NCBI RefSeq assembly: GCF_003201205.1
Contig: NZ_QICN01000009.1
Coordinates: 124,001-188,000, forward strand
From: Sinimarinibacterium flocculans
Lineage (GTDB): Bacteria > Pseudomonadota > Gammaproteobacteria > Nevskiales > Nevskiaceae
Direction: 5' to 3'
DNA: 64,000 nucleotides
Shown: one piece after another, positions 8,670-16,480 of the stretch
How positions within the stretch are numbered: position 1 is the first letter of the stretch
Layout of the letters: each line of letters opens with the position of its first letter
Position numbers and translations under genes: made by a program
Notes under the pieces: generated by a model
The model's input: only the letters and a program-made list of their open reading frames with translations
Told to the model about the DNA's origin: nothing
Databases searched by the model: none

Positions 8670-9658
8670 TGGCGACGGTCTTCGTCACCGGGGGTTCCGG
8701 TTATGTCGGCCGCAACCTGATCCGTCATCTGCTCGCGCGCGGCGACCGCGTGCGCGCGCTGGCGCGTAGCGCGTCCGCCGCGCAACTCGTCGAAGGCCTG
8801 GGCGCCGAGGCGGTGCGTGGCGACCTTGACGATCGCGACGCCCTGCTGCGCGGCATGCAGGAAGGTGACGCGGTGTTCCACTGCGGCGCGCTGGTCGTGG
8901 AGTGGGCGCCGAAGGCCGAGTTCGAGCGGGTCAATGTCGCCGGCACGCAACACGTCGTCGATGCCGCCCGAGCGGCCGGCGTGCCGGTACTCGTGCACGT
9001 CAGTACCGAGGCCGTGCTCGCGGACGGCACGCCGATCCTCGATGCGGACGAGACACGCCCGGTGCCCGATCGTCCGTTGCCGCGCTATCCGGCCACCAAG
9101 GCCGAGGCCGAACGCATCGTCCGCGCCGCCAACGGGACCGGCCTGCGAACCGTGATCGTGCGCCCGCGGCTGATCTGGGGCAACGACGACAGTTCGGTGC
9201 TCAGCCAGCTCGAGCACGCGGTCAATGCCGGGCGTTTCATGTGGATCGACGGCGGCCGCTATCTCACGTCCACCTGCCACGTCGACAACCTCTGCGAGGC
9301 ACTGCTGCTGGCCGCCGAGCGCGGTCGCGGCGGGGAAGCCTACTTCGTCACCGACGGCGAGCCGGTGGAACTGCGCGCCTTCGTCACCGCCATGCTCAGG
9401 ACACGCGGCGTCGACGCCGGCGAGCGCTGCCTGCCGCACGCCCTCGCGCTCGCCGCCGCGACGGCGGGAGAAAAGCTCTGGGATCTGCTGGGGCTCCGGC
9501 AGCCGCCGCCGGCCACGCGCATGGCCATCCGTCTGATCGGCGAACCCGTTACCGTGCGCGACGACAAGGCGCGCCAGGAGCTGGGCTACGTTGGCCGTGT
9601 CTCGCGCGAGCAGGGGCTGGCGACGCTGCGGCGACCCCAGGAGCACGCGCAGGCCTGA
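8669..9658 (+). CDS. NAD-dependent epimerase/dehydratase (extended SDR, 3-beta-HSD-like)
   Basis: The 329-residue protein has the Rossmann motif TGGSGYVG (residues 7-14, GxxGxxG), a DLDD acidic patch after the second strand, and a YPATK active-site motif (YxxxK), as in extended short-chain dehydrogenases acting on sterol-like or sugar substrates. The substrate cannot be deduced. It overlaps the stop of the glutamate dehydrogenase gene by one base and is probably translated from the same mRNA. It converges on the cyclase gene with a 61-bp gap. Confidence 0.88.
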   Translation: MATVFVTGGSGYVGRNLIRHLLARGDRVRALARSASAAQLVEGLGAEAVRGDLDDRDALLRGMQEGDAVFHCGALVVEWAPKAEFERVNVAGTQHVVDAARAAGVPVLVHVSTEAVLADGTPILDADETRPVPDRPLPRYPATKAEAERIVRAANGTGLRTVIVRPRLIWGNDDSSVLSQLEHAVNAGRFMWIDGGRYLTSTCHVDNLCEALLLAAERGRGGEAYFVTDGEPVELRAFVTAMLRTRGVDAGERCLPHALALAAATAGEKLWDLLGLRQPPPATRMAIRLIGEPVTVRDDKARQELGYVGRVSREQGLATLRRPQEHAQA

Positions 9659-9719
9659 GGGCAATCGCCGGCACGTGGGCGGCGCCCATCGGTGTACTGC
9701 GATCCGGGTGCAGCCGGAG

Positions 9720-11120
9720 TTACGCCGCGAGCCCGGGCTCCGTCGAAGTTTCTTCGGACGCGCCCGGCTCCGCTTCCGCAACAACGCAGTACGTCGGCAC
9801 GGGATAGTGCACGCCCTTGCAAAGTACCTCGCCGCGAGGCTCCAGCCGGAAGGCATGGGACGCCAGCCGGAAAGTTGCATCGCTGACGATGATGCTGCCC
9901 GGTTCCGCGGCCTTTTCCAGCCGTGATGCGATGTTGGTCTGCAGGCCGAGCGCGGTATAGGTCATGCGTCCCTGCGAACCGTAGCTGCCCACGCTGACGG
10001 TGCCGGTGTTGATGCCGATGCGCATCTGCAGCGGCAGGCCGATGCCGCGCCGCAGCCAACGCGCGTTGAGCGTCTCCATCAAGGCCTGCATGTCCCGTGC
10101 GGCGCGGATGGCCTGTACCGCCTGCTGTTCCGGCTCCATGGTTTCCGGCGCACCGAAAAGGGCCATCAAGCCGTCTCCGGTGAACTCGTTCAGGGTTCCG
10201 CCCGACTCTTCCACCTTCTCGGCCATGCCCGAGAAGAACTCGACCAGCAGCGCGGTCAGGTCTTCGGGCTCGATGCGATCCGATACCTCGGTGAATCCGG
10301 CAATGTCCGCGAACAGGATGGTGATGCGGCGGCGCACCGGTGTGTCGATGCTTTCGGCTTGCCCGCGGATGATGAGATCGGCCACGGACGGCGGTACGTA
10401 GCGACGGATCGCGTCGCGGCTCATGCGCAGCTGGTTGCGCTGCAGCTCGATGATCTGGTCCTTACGGAAGGTGCGCCTGTTGTTGAGTTCGATCACCCAG
10501 GAAACGAATACGCCGGTGTTGCAGGCGATGGCCTGCATCGCCGCAAGACTGCCAGCCATCGCGACGGAGATGTCGCCAGCCTGAAAGTCCCGGTACAGGA
10601 TCACCATTGACAGGCCGATGAACGGCAGCGAGGCGACCGACGCCGGCGCCGGTGAAAGCTGGTAGACGCAAAAGCCGAACATCACCGGGATCAGCATCGC
10701 GGTCGGCGCCAGCGCAAAGCGGTCCGGGCTCTGGATGAGGTTGTGGATCTGCCAGAGCAGCAGCGACCCCGACAGACAGTTCGCCAAAACCGTGACCGGA
10801 ACCAGCACCCGGTGGAGACTGACGATATAGGTCACCGCGAAGATCATCGTTAGCAGACCCAGGAATGCCACGACGGCGGGAAGAATGGCGCCGAAGCTTG
10901 CCGGCTCCAGCAAGCCCACCGTGAGCAGGTAGACCACATACCCCGACGCGGACGCGAGCATGCCGACGCGGATGAGGGGAACCCGGCGGTCGAGCATCCA
11001 CTCGTGGTAGCGGCGTTCCACCGCGCCGTTGGCGAACCGGAAGCCCCAGCGCTGCAACGCCAGATCGGTCGTGTCACCCCAACCCGGGGGCCGAGAGGCA
11101 CTTTGCTGGTTTCCCTTCAT
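9720..11120 (-). CDS. Class III adenylate/guanylate cyclase with six membrane segments
   Basis: The 466-residue protein has an N-terminal region with about six hydrophobic segments (roughly residues 50-215), a connecting helix, and a class III nucleotide cyclase domain from about residue 255. Metal-binding aspartates are in LFADIAGF and FTGDGLMALFG; the NIASRL motif gives the transition-state Asn and Arg. The base-recognition position that is Lys in most adenylate cyclases is Glu here (LNEFTGDG), while the second position is Thr (TYTALG). This leaves the substrate (ATP or GTP) open. It is transcribed alone, after a 340-bp gap. Confidence 0.87.
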   Translation of the reverse strand: MKGNQQSASRPPGWGDTTDLALQRWGFRFANGAVERRYHEWMLDRRVPLIRVGMLASASGYVVYLLTVGLLEPASFGAILPAVVAFLGLLTMIFAVTYIVSLHRVLVPVTVLANCLSGSLLLWQIHNLIQSPDRFALAPTAMLIPVMFGFCVYQLSPAPASVASLPFIGLSMVILYRDFQAGDISVAMAGSLAAMQAIACNTGVFVSWVIELNNRRTFRKDQIIELQRNQLRMSRDAIRRYVPPSVADLIIRGQAESIDTPVRRRITILFADIAGFTEVSDRIEPEDLTALLVEFFSGMAEKVEESGGTLNEFTGDGLMALFGAPETMEPEQQAVQAIRAARDMQALMETLNARWLRRGIGLPLQMRIGINTGTVSVGSYGSQGRMTYTALGLQTNIASRLEKAAEPGSIIVSDATFRLASHAFRLEPRGEVLCKGVHYPVPTYCVVAEAEPGASEETSTEPGLAA

Positions 11121-11460
11121 GGCACGCCATCCCTGGAGCGTCCGAACGACTTGTCGATCCTGCCAAGCCCGCCCTATGTGACCTTATCGTCAGCAAGCAG
11201 CGCGCCGCCTGAGCAAAGTCTGCTCGACTTTCGATGCGCGCACTTTGCCAATCAGTCGGCAGAATCGCAGCCGACCTTGTCACAGAGCCGGCCTCGACAT
11301 CGTGTTCGGGAGCAAGCCGCCGGACCGGAGCTGTGAGGTAGTCCGCACCGTTCGTGATGGGTGCACCCCCCCCCTGCAGATGCCGCGAGCACGTCCAGGG
11401 TGGGCCCAACGCTGGTAATCCCGAGCGTACGGATGCGACCGGTTGCAGTCGTCGGATGCT
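11121..11460. other. 340-bp intergenic region, no gene seen
   Basis: This stretch lies upstream of the cyclase gene and downstream of zapE, both on the minus strand. I see no convincing reading frame. It holds a short inverted repeat GTCGGC/GCCGAC (11255-11260 and 11270-11275) and a run of nine C (11366-11374). The cyclase promoter must be here, but no clear -35/-10 pair was found. Confidence 0.6.
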
Positions 11461-12543
11461 CTACGGCAGATGCGGCCGCGCCAGGTATTCCTCCGACTGC
11501 ATCTCCGTCAGGCGCGACTGTGTCCGCTGGAACTCGAAGCGCGAGCGCTCGCCGGTGTAGAGGTCGGCCTGCGGGACGTCGGCGGCGATGATCAGCTTGA
11601 CGCCACGGTCGTAGAACTCGTCGACCAGGTTGATGAAGCGCCGCGCGGCATCTTCGTGGAAGGCGGTGAGCTGCGGTACGCGCGACAGCAGCACGGTGTG
11701 GTGCGTACGGGCGATCTCGATGTAGTCGGCGGCGCTGCGCGGGCCGTCGCACAGGTTGGTGAAGTCGAACCAGGCGACGCCATCGGCCAGCCGGCGGCTG
11801 CGGATGCTGCGTCCATGGATGCTCAGCGCTTCGTTGGCGCGGCCGGCCTCGGGTGCGATGTCGGCGAACCACCCGGCGAGATTGCGTTCGGCGCCGGCGT
11901 CGCTGGGGTGGTGGAAGATCTCGGCCCGCGTCAGCGCGCGCAGCCGGTAGTCGGTGCCGCCGTCGACGTTGAGCACGGCGACGTGCTGCTGCAGCACGTC
12001 GATGAACGGCAGGAAGTTCGCGCGCTGCAGACCGTTCTCGTAGAGTCGGTCGGGCGGAATGTTGCTGGTCGCCACCAGTGTCACGCCGCGCGCGAACAGG
12101 TTCTCGAACAGGCGTCCGAGGATCATGGCGTCGGCGATGTCGGAGACGAAGAACTCGTCGAAGCACAGAACGCGCAGCTCGGCGGCGTACTCGGCGGCGA
12201 CCAGACGCAGCGGGTCCTGCTCGTCCGGATAGCGGCGGCGGCGCTCGTGCACGTCGAGCATGAAGCGGTGGAAATGCGTGCGCAGGCGCGGCGTGTCGCC
12301 CAGCGTTTCGCTGAAGGTATCCATCAGCCAGGTCTTGCCGCGACCGACGCCGCCCCACATGTACAGGCCGCGCACCGCACTCCAGCGGCGCGGACCGATG
12401 CCGAGCAGGCGACGCGGCGGATGCGCCGCAAGGTCGTCGTGGATGCGCTGCAGTGCCTCGATGGCCTGCGCCTGCGCCGGGTCGCTGACGAAGCCCTCGC
12501 GCAGCAGCTCCTGGGCGTAGCGTTCTCGCGGCGAGCCGCTCAT
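11461..12543 (-). CDS. zapE: Cell division protein ZapE (AFG1-family ATPase)
   Basis: The 360-residue protein contains the Walker A motif GGVGRGKTWLMD after LYMWG, Walker B LCFDEF and the FFVSDIADAMILGRLF stretch typical of AFG1/ZapE ATPases. Family length is about 360-390. In Escherichia coli ZapE associates with the Z ring and destabilises FtsZ filaments under some conditions; in mitochondria the homologue works in protein quality control. It begins 7 bp after the stop of the upstream FAD oxidase gene and is the last gene of the minus-strand run from rlmKL. Confidence 0.93.
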   Translation of the reverse strand: MSGSPRERYAQELLREGFVSDPAQAQAIEALQRIHDDLAAHPPRRLLGIGPRRWSAVRGLYMWGGVGRGKTWLMDTFSETLGDTPRLRTHFHRFMLDVHERRRRYPDEQDPLRLVAAEYAAELRVLCFDEFFVSDIADAMILGRLFENLFARGVTLVATSNIPPDRLYENGLQRANFLPFIDVLQQHVAVLNVDGGTDYRLRALTRAEIFHHPSDAGAERNLAGWFADIAPEAGRANEALSIHGRSIRSRRLADGVAWFDFTNLCDGPRSAADYIEIARTHHTVLLSRVPQLTAFHEDAARRFINLVDEFYDRGVKLIIAADVPQADLYTGERSRFEFQRTQSRLTEMQSEEYLARPHLP

Positions 12544-12550
12544 GCGGACT

Positions 12551-13888
12551 TCAGCGCAGCGACTCGCCGAGCACGGCGGCGAGATGCGGATTGAGGAACA
12601 GGCCGCGCGGGTCGAGCTGCCGACGCAGGGCGCGGAAGTCGTCGAAGCGCGGATACAGGCTGCGCAACTGTGGCGCGCCCAGGTCGTGGACCATGCCCCA
12701 GTGCGGACGGCCGTCGTAGCGCTCCATCAGTTCCGACACCGGCGCGAAGTAGTCGCGAAAGCCGATGTCCGCGTAGGCCGGCACGGTGATGCAGGCGCTG
12801 TCGCGCTCGTAGTGCGGCGACAGCCAGTTGCCGTCCGGCGCGACGAAGCGCACCTCGATGGGAAAGTGGATGCGCGAGTCCAGCGCCTTGATCAGATGAT
12901 CCAGCGAGCGCAGCACCGTGCCGAGCCAGTCCACCGGCAGCGCGAACTCGAGCTGCTGGAAGCGGCTGCGGCGTCGCAGGGCGTAGGCGCTGCGCGCATC
13001 GAGCACGTCGCGCCGGCCGGAAACCAGGCGCGATGCCACGCGCCCGAACTGCTCGGCGACGCGCGGTGCACGTCGCGCCGCCTGCGACATGCCGGTGAAT
13101 ACGGCCTTGTCCACGCCGCGACGCAGCGTGCGCTGGACCGGCGAGAGCCGTGTCGGCGTCTCGCGGGTGACGTCGGCACGGCGCACGACGACGGAATCGG
13201 TGTGCGGGAACCAGAAGAACTCGCTGTTGCGGTGATCGCGGCGCAGCTCGGTGAGCCGTTCGATGGTCTCGCCCAGCGTTGCGGCGGTGCTGCTGACCAC
13301 GAGACGGTAGTCGTCGACGCACTGGAGTTCGACGTGGGTGATCACGCCCAGCGCGCCGAGCGAGACCGCGCCGGCGCAGAGCAGGTCGGGGTCGTCCTGC
13401 TGCGAGACACTGCGCACGGTGCCGTCGGCGCAGACCATGCGCAGGCCCGTGACCAGCGACGACAGGTTGCCGAAAGCTGCGCCGGTGCCGTGGGTCGCGG
13501 TGGCGATGGCGCCGCCGAGCGTCTGGCGGTCATAGTCCGGTGCGTTCTCGAGCGCGAGGCCGCGACGCGCGAGTGCCTCGGTGAGCCGGCGCAAGCGCGT
13601 GCCTGCACGCACCCAGACGCGGCGACGCTCGAAGTCCACTGACTCGATGCCGGTGAAGCGGTCCAGCGCCATGTGGTTGTCGTCGGTCCAGCACAGCGGC
13701 GAGAACGAGTGACCACTGCCGATCACGCGCAGGCGTTCGCCATCCTCGGACGCGCGCACGACCTCGGCCTGGACCTGTTCGATCGTGACCGGATGTGCGC
13801 AGTACGCCGGTTCGCAGCGCACGGTGCGCGACCAGTTGGTCCAGTGTTGGGAACGCGGAGAGCTGAGCGCCATGGATTGCGCAGGCAT
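12551..13888 (-). CDS. FAD-linked oxidase with D-arabinono-1,4-lactone oxidase (ALO) domain
   Basis: The 445-residue protein has an N-terminal FAD-binding type 4 domain with the GSGHSFSPL motif, DRQTLGGAIATATHGTG and GALGVIT, and a C-terminal ALO domain ending in LYPRFDDFRALRRQLDPRGLF. Family members oxidise sugar-derived lactones or alditols. The His in GSGHS is the residue that carries covalent FAD in characterised ALO-type enzymes. The exact substrate is unknown. An ATG at 13873 (MALSS) is an equally good start. It sits between plsC-like and zapE genes with short gaps, so is probably in one transcript. Confidence 0.85.
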   Translation of the reverse strand: MPAQSMALSSPRSQHWTNWSRTVRCEPAYCAHPVTIEQVQAEVVRASEDGERLRVIGSGHSFSPLCWTDDNHMALDRFTGIESVDFERRRVWVRAGTRLRRLTEALARRGLALENAPDYDRQTLGGAIATATHGTGAAFGNLSSLVTGLRMVCADGTVRSVSQQDDPDLLCAGAVSLGALGVITHVELQCVDDYRLVVSSTAATLGETIERLTELRRDHRNSEFFWFPHTDSVVVRRADVTRETPTRLSPVQRTLRRGVDKAVFTGMSQAARRAPRVAEQFGRVASRLVSGRRDVLDARSAYALRRRSRFQQLEFALPVDWLGTVLRSLDHLIKALDSRIHFPIEVRFVAPDGNWLSPHYERDSACITVPAYADIGFRDYFAPVSELMERYDGRPHWGMVHDLGAPQLRSLYPRFDDFRALRRQLDPRGLFLNPHLAAVLGESLR

Positions 13889-13922
13889 TCGGCGGGAGCG
13901 ATGGCGGCGCAGAATACCGGAA

Positions 13923-14663
13923 TCAGGCGGGCACGTCCGTGCCGACAGCGGCGCGGTCGGGTTCGGTGCACAGCGCGATCACGCGTTCGCGCATGCGGTC
14001 ACGCAGGGCCAGCGCAGCGTCGCGACCGCCGCTGGCGGCCGTGGCGTGGGCATCGATATCGACGTGCACCACGCTCCAGCGCGGCAGGCGCCGGCCGCCG
14101 CCGTACAGGCGTCGCGTGCCGCGGATCCCGGCCGGCACGACCGGCACGCCGGTGCGCGCGGCGATCAGGAAGGCACCGTCCTTGAAGCGCATGACGCCCG
14201 GTTCCGGCCTGAACGTGCCTTCCGGGAAGATCGCGATGGGCTCGCCGTGCTGCAGGCGGCGCATGAGCTGGCGCGTGAGCTGTGCGCTCTGATGTGCCGA
14301 AGCGCGGTTGACGAAGATCACGCCCATGCGCTTGAGCGTGAAGCCGACGAGCGGCCAGTTCGCCGCGCCGTCCTGCACGACGAAGCTGAAACGGCGCGGC
14401 AGCGCGGCGGTGAGCACCAGCCCGTCGAGGTAGCTGGCATGGTTGGCGACGACGATGCTGGCGCCGGCCGGCAGGTGCTCGCGTCCGCGCACGATCAGCG
14501 GCACGCCGATGGCCGTCAGCATCAGCCGCACGCCGAACCGGCCGAGTTCGCGACGGATGGCCAGCGTGGGGCCGGCGATGACGATGAGGCAGACCAGGAA
14601 GGTCACCGGCACGAGGATGAGTGGCGCGACGACCGCGTAGCACCCGCCAAGGAGCCGCTTCAT
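13923..14663 (-). CDS. 1-acyl-sn-glycerol-3-phosphate acyltransferase-like (PlsC family)
   Basis: The 246-residue protein has an N-terminal hydrophobic region of one to two membrane helices (about residues 8-32), the catalytic NHASYLD motif (H75 and D80 of the HxxxxD motif), and the substrate-binding FPEGTFR motif. Enzymes of this family move an acyl chain onto lysophosphatidate or related lipids at the inner membrane. Its ATG overlaps the stop of the RNA helicase gene by 4 bases (ATGA), an arrangement that suggests translational coupling rather than shared function. Confidence 0.9.
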   Translation of the reverse strand: MKRLLGGCYAVVAPLILVPVTFLVCLIVIAGPTLAIRRELGRFGVRLMLTAIGVPLIVRGREHLPAGASIVVANHASYLDGLVLTAALPRRFSFVVQDGAANWPLVGFTLKRMGVIFVNRASAHQSAQLTRQLMRRLQHGEPIAIFPEGTFRPEPGVMRFKDGAFLIAARTGVPVVPAGIRGTRRLYGGGRRLPRWSVVHVDIDAHATAASGGRDAALALRDRMRERVIALCTEPDRAAVGTDVPA

Positions 14664-16480
14664 CGGCGCGGAGGCTTGCGCGGCTTCTTCTGAGGCTTGC
14701 GCGGTGCCGGGCGCGACGGTGCGGCAGCGCCACGTCCGTCCGCGCGGCTGATTTCCAGCCGGCGCCCGGCCACCCAGACCTTGCGCAGGTGCTGGAAGAT
14801 GTTCTTCGGCATGCCTTCCGGCAGCTCGATCAGGCTGTGATCGCCGCGGATGTCGACGCGACCGATGTGATGGCTGTCGAGGCCGGCCTCGTTGGCGATG
14901 GCGCCGACGATGTGCTTGGGCTGCGCGCCGTGGTCGTGGCCGACCTCGATGCGGAACAGCTCCATCGGCTCGCTGTTCTCGCGCTCGCGCCGTTTCGGCT
15001 TTTCGCGCGGTGGTGGTGCGGCGTCGGCGAACGGCGTCTGCGGCGGTGGCGAGGTGTCCTGCTCGCGCAGGAACACCGGCTTGAGCGACGCCGGCCGCGG
15101 CGGACGGCCGCCACCTTCGGCGGGTGCCTGCGTCGACGTGGTGTCCGCGCTGGCCGAGCGGCCGCGCGCCGGGGGCGCGGCGGCGCTCGAGGACTGGGCG
15201 AGCACGGCGAGGGCGGCGGCGACATCGGCCAACGGGGCCTGCGCTTCCAGGTCGGCGATCAGGGCGCGCACCGCGGCGAGCTTGCCGTCGTGCTGCAGGA
15301 TGTCGAGCACCTGCTGGCGGAAGCGCGCGCTGCGCTGCGCGTCGACATCGGCGTCCGTCGGCAGACGCATCACCTCGATGTGCTTGCGCGTGGTGCGCTC
15401 GATCATCGCCAGCAGATTGCGCTCGCGCGGGGCGATGAACAGGATTGCCTCGCCGCTGCGGCCGGCGCGGCCGGTGCGGCCGATGCGATGGACGTAGCTC
15501 TCCGGGTCGGTCGGTGCGTCGTAGTTGAGCACGTGGCTGATGCGCTCGACGTCGAGTCCGCGCGCGGCGACATCGGTGGCGACGACGATATCCAGGCCGC
15601 CGTCCTTGAGCTTGTTGACGGTGCGTTCGCGCTGCTGCTGCGGCACGTCGCCGTTGAGCGCGGCGACGGCATAGCCGCGCGCGGCGAGCTTGTCGGCCAA
15701 CTCCTCGGTGGCGACCTTGGTGCGTGCGAACACGATCATCGCGTCGAAAGGCTCGATCTCGAGGATGCGCGTCAGCGCGTCGAGCTTGGCCGGCGGCGGC
15801 ACGACCAGGCAGCGCTGGCGCACGGTGGTGGCGGTGCGCGTCTTGGCGGCGATCGTCACTTCCGCCGGTTCGCGCAGGTAGGTCTGGGCGATGCGCCGGA
15901 CCTGCGACGGCATCGTCGCGCTGAACAGCGCCACCTGCTTCTCCGCCGGCGTCTTCTGCAGGATCTTCTCGACGTCCTCGATGAAGCCCATGCGCAGCAT
16001 CTCGTCGGCCTCGTCGAGCACCATCGTTCTGACCGTGTCGAGCTTGAGGCTGCCGCGTTCGAGATGATCGATCACGCGGCCCGGCGTGCCGACGATCGCG
16101 TGCACGCCGCGGCGCAGCGCCGAAAGTTGCGGGCCGTAGCTCTGGCCGCCGTAGATCGGCAGCACGTGAAAACCGGGCAGGCGCGCGGCGTACTTCTGCA
16201 GCGCCTCGGCGACCTGGATGGCGAGTTCGCGCGTCGGTGTCAGCACCAGCGCCTGCGGGAAACGCGTCGACAGGTCGATGCGCGCCAGCAGCGGCAGGGC
16301 GAAGGCCGCGGTCTTGCCGGTGCCGGTCTGGGCTTGGCCGAGCACGTCGCGACCTTCGAGCAGCGGCGGGATGGTCTGCGCCTGGATCGGGGAGGGCGTC
16401 TCGTAACCGACCGCGGACAGGGCTTCGAGCAGCGCGGCCGGCAGGCCGAGCGTGGCGAACGTGGTGGATTCAGTGGTCAT
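14660..16480 (-). CDS. deaD: DEAD-box RNA helicase of the DeaD/CsdA type
   Basis: The 606-residue protein shows the full helicase core: Q motif (TPSPIQ), Walker A AQTGTGKT (50-57), PTRELA, DEAD box DEADEML, SAT, and HRIGRTGRAGR. A Pro/Ala/Arg-rich linker of about 80 residues follows. After it comes a DbpA-type RNA-binding domain (from about residue 510, MELFRIEVGHDHGAQPKHIV) and a very basic tail rich in Arg, Lys and Pro. The length and RNA-binding domain match DeaD, which works in ribosome assembly and cold adaptation. The ATG at 16480 overlaps the stop of rlmKL by 4 bases. Confidence 0.92.
   Translation of the reverse strand: MTTESTTFATLGLPAALLEALSAVGYETPSPIQAQTIPPLLEGRDVLGQAQTGTGKTAAFALPLLARIDLSTRFPQALVLTPTRELAIQVAEALQKYAARLPGFHVLPIYGGQSYGPQLSALRRGVHAIVGTPGRVIDHLERGSLKLDTVRTMVLDEADEMLRMGFIEDVEKILQKTPAEKQVALFSATMPSQVRRIAQTYLREPAEVTIAAKTRTATTVRQRCLVVPPPAKLDALTRILEIEPFDAMIVFARTKVATEELADKLAARGYAVAALNGDVPQQQRERTVNKLKDGGLDIVVATDVAARGLDVERISHVLNYDAPTDPESYVHRIGRTGRAGRSGEAILFIAPRERNLLAMIERTTRKHIEVMRLPTDADVDAQRSARFRQQVLDILQHDGKLAAVRALIADLEAQAPLADVAAALAVLAQSSSAAAPPARGRSASADTTSTQAPAEGGGRPPRPASLKPVFLREQDTSPPPQTPFADAAPPPREKPKRRERENSEPMELFRIEVGHDHGAQPKHIVGAIANEAGLDSHHIGRVDIRGDHSLIELPEGMPKNIFQHLRKVWVAGRRLEISRADGRGAAAPSRPAPRKPQKKPRKPPRR

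Noticed and set aside
11366-11374. Run of nine C as a phase-variable tract
   Set aside because: It lies in an intergenic region without a recognisable promoter or coding start nearby, so no switching effect can be argued.
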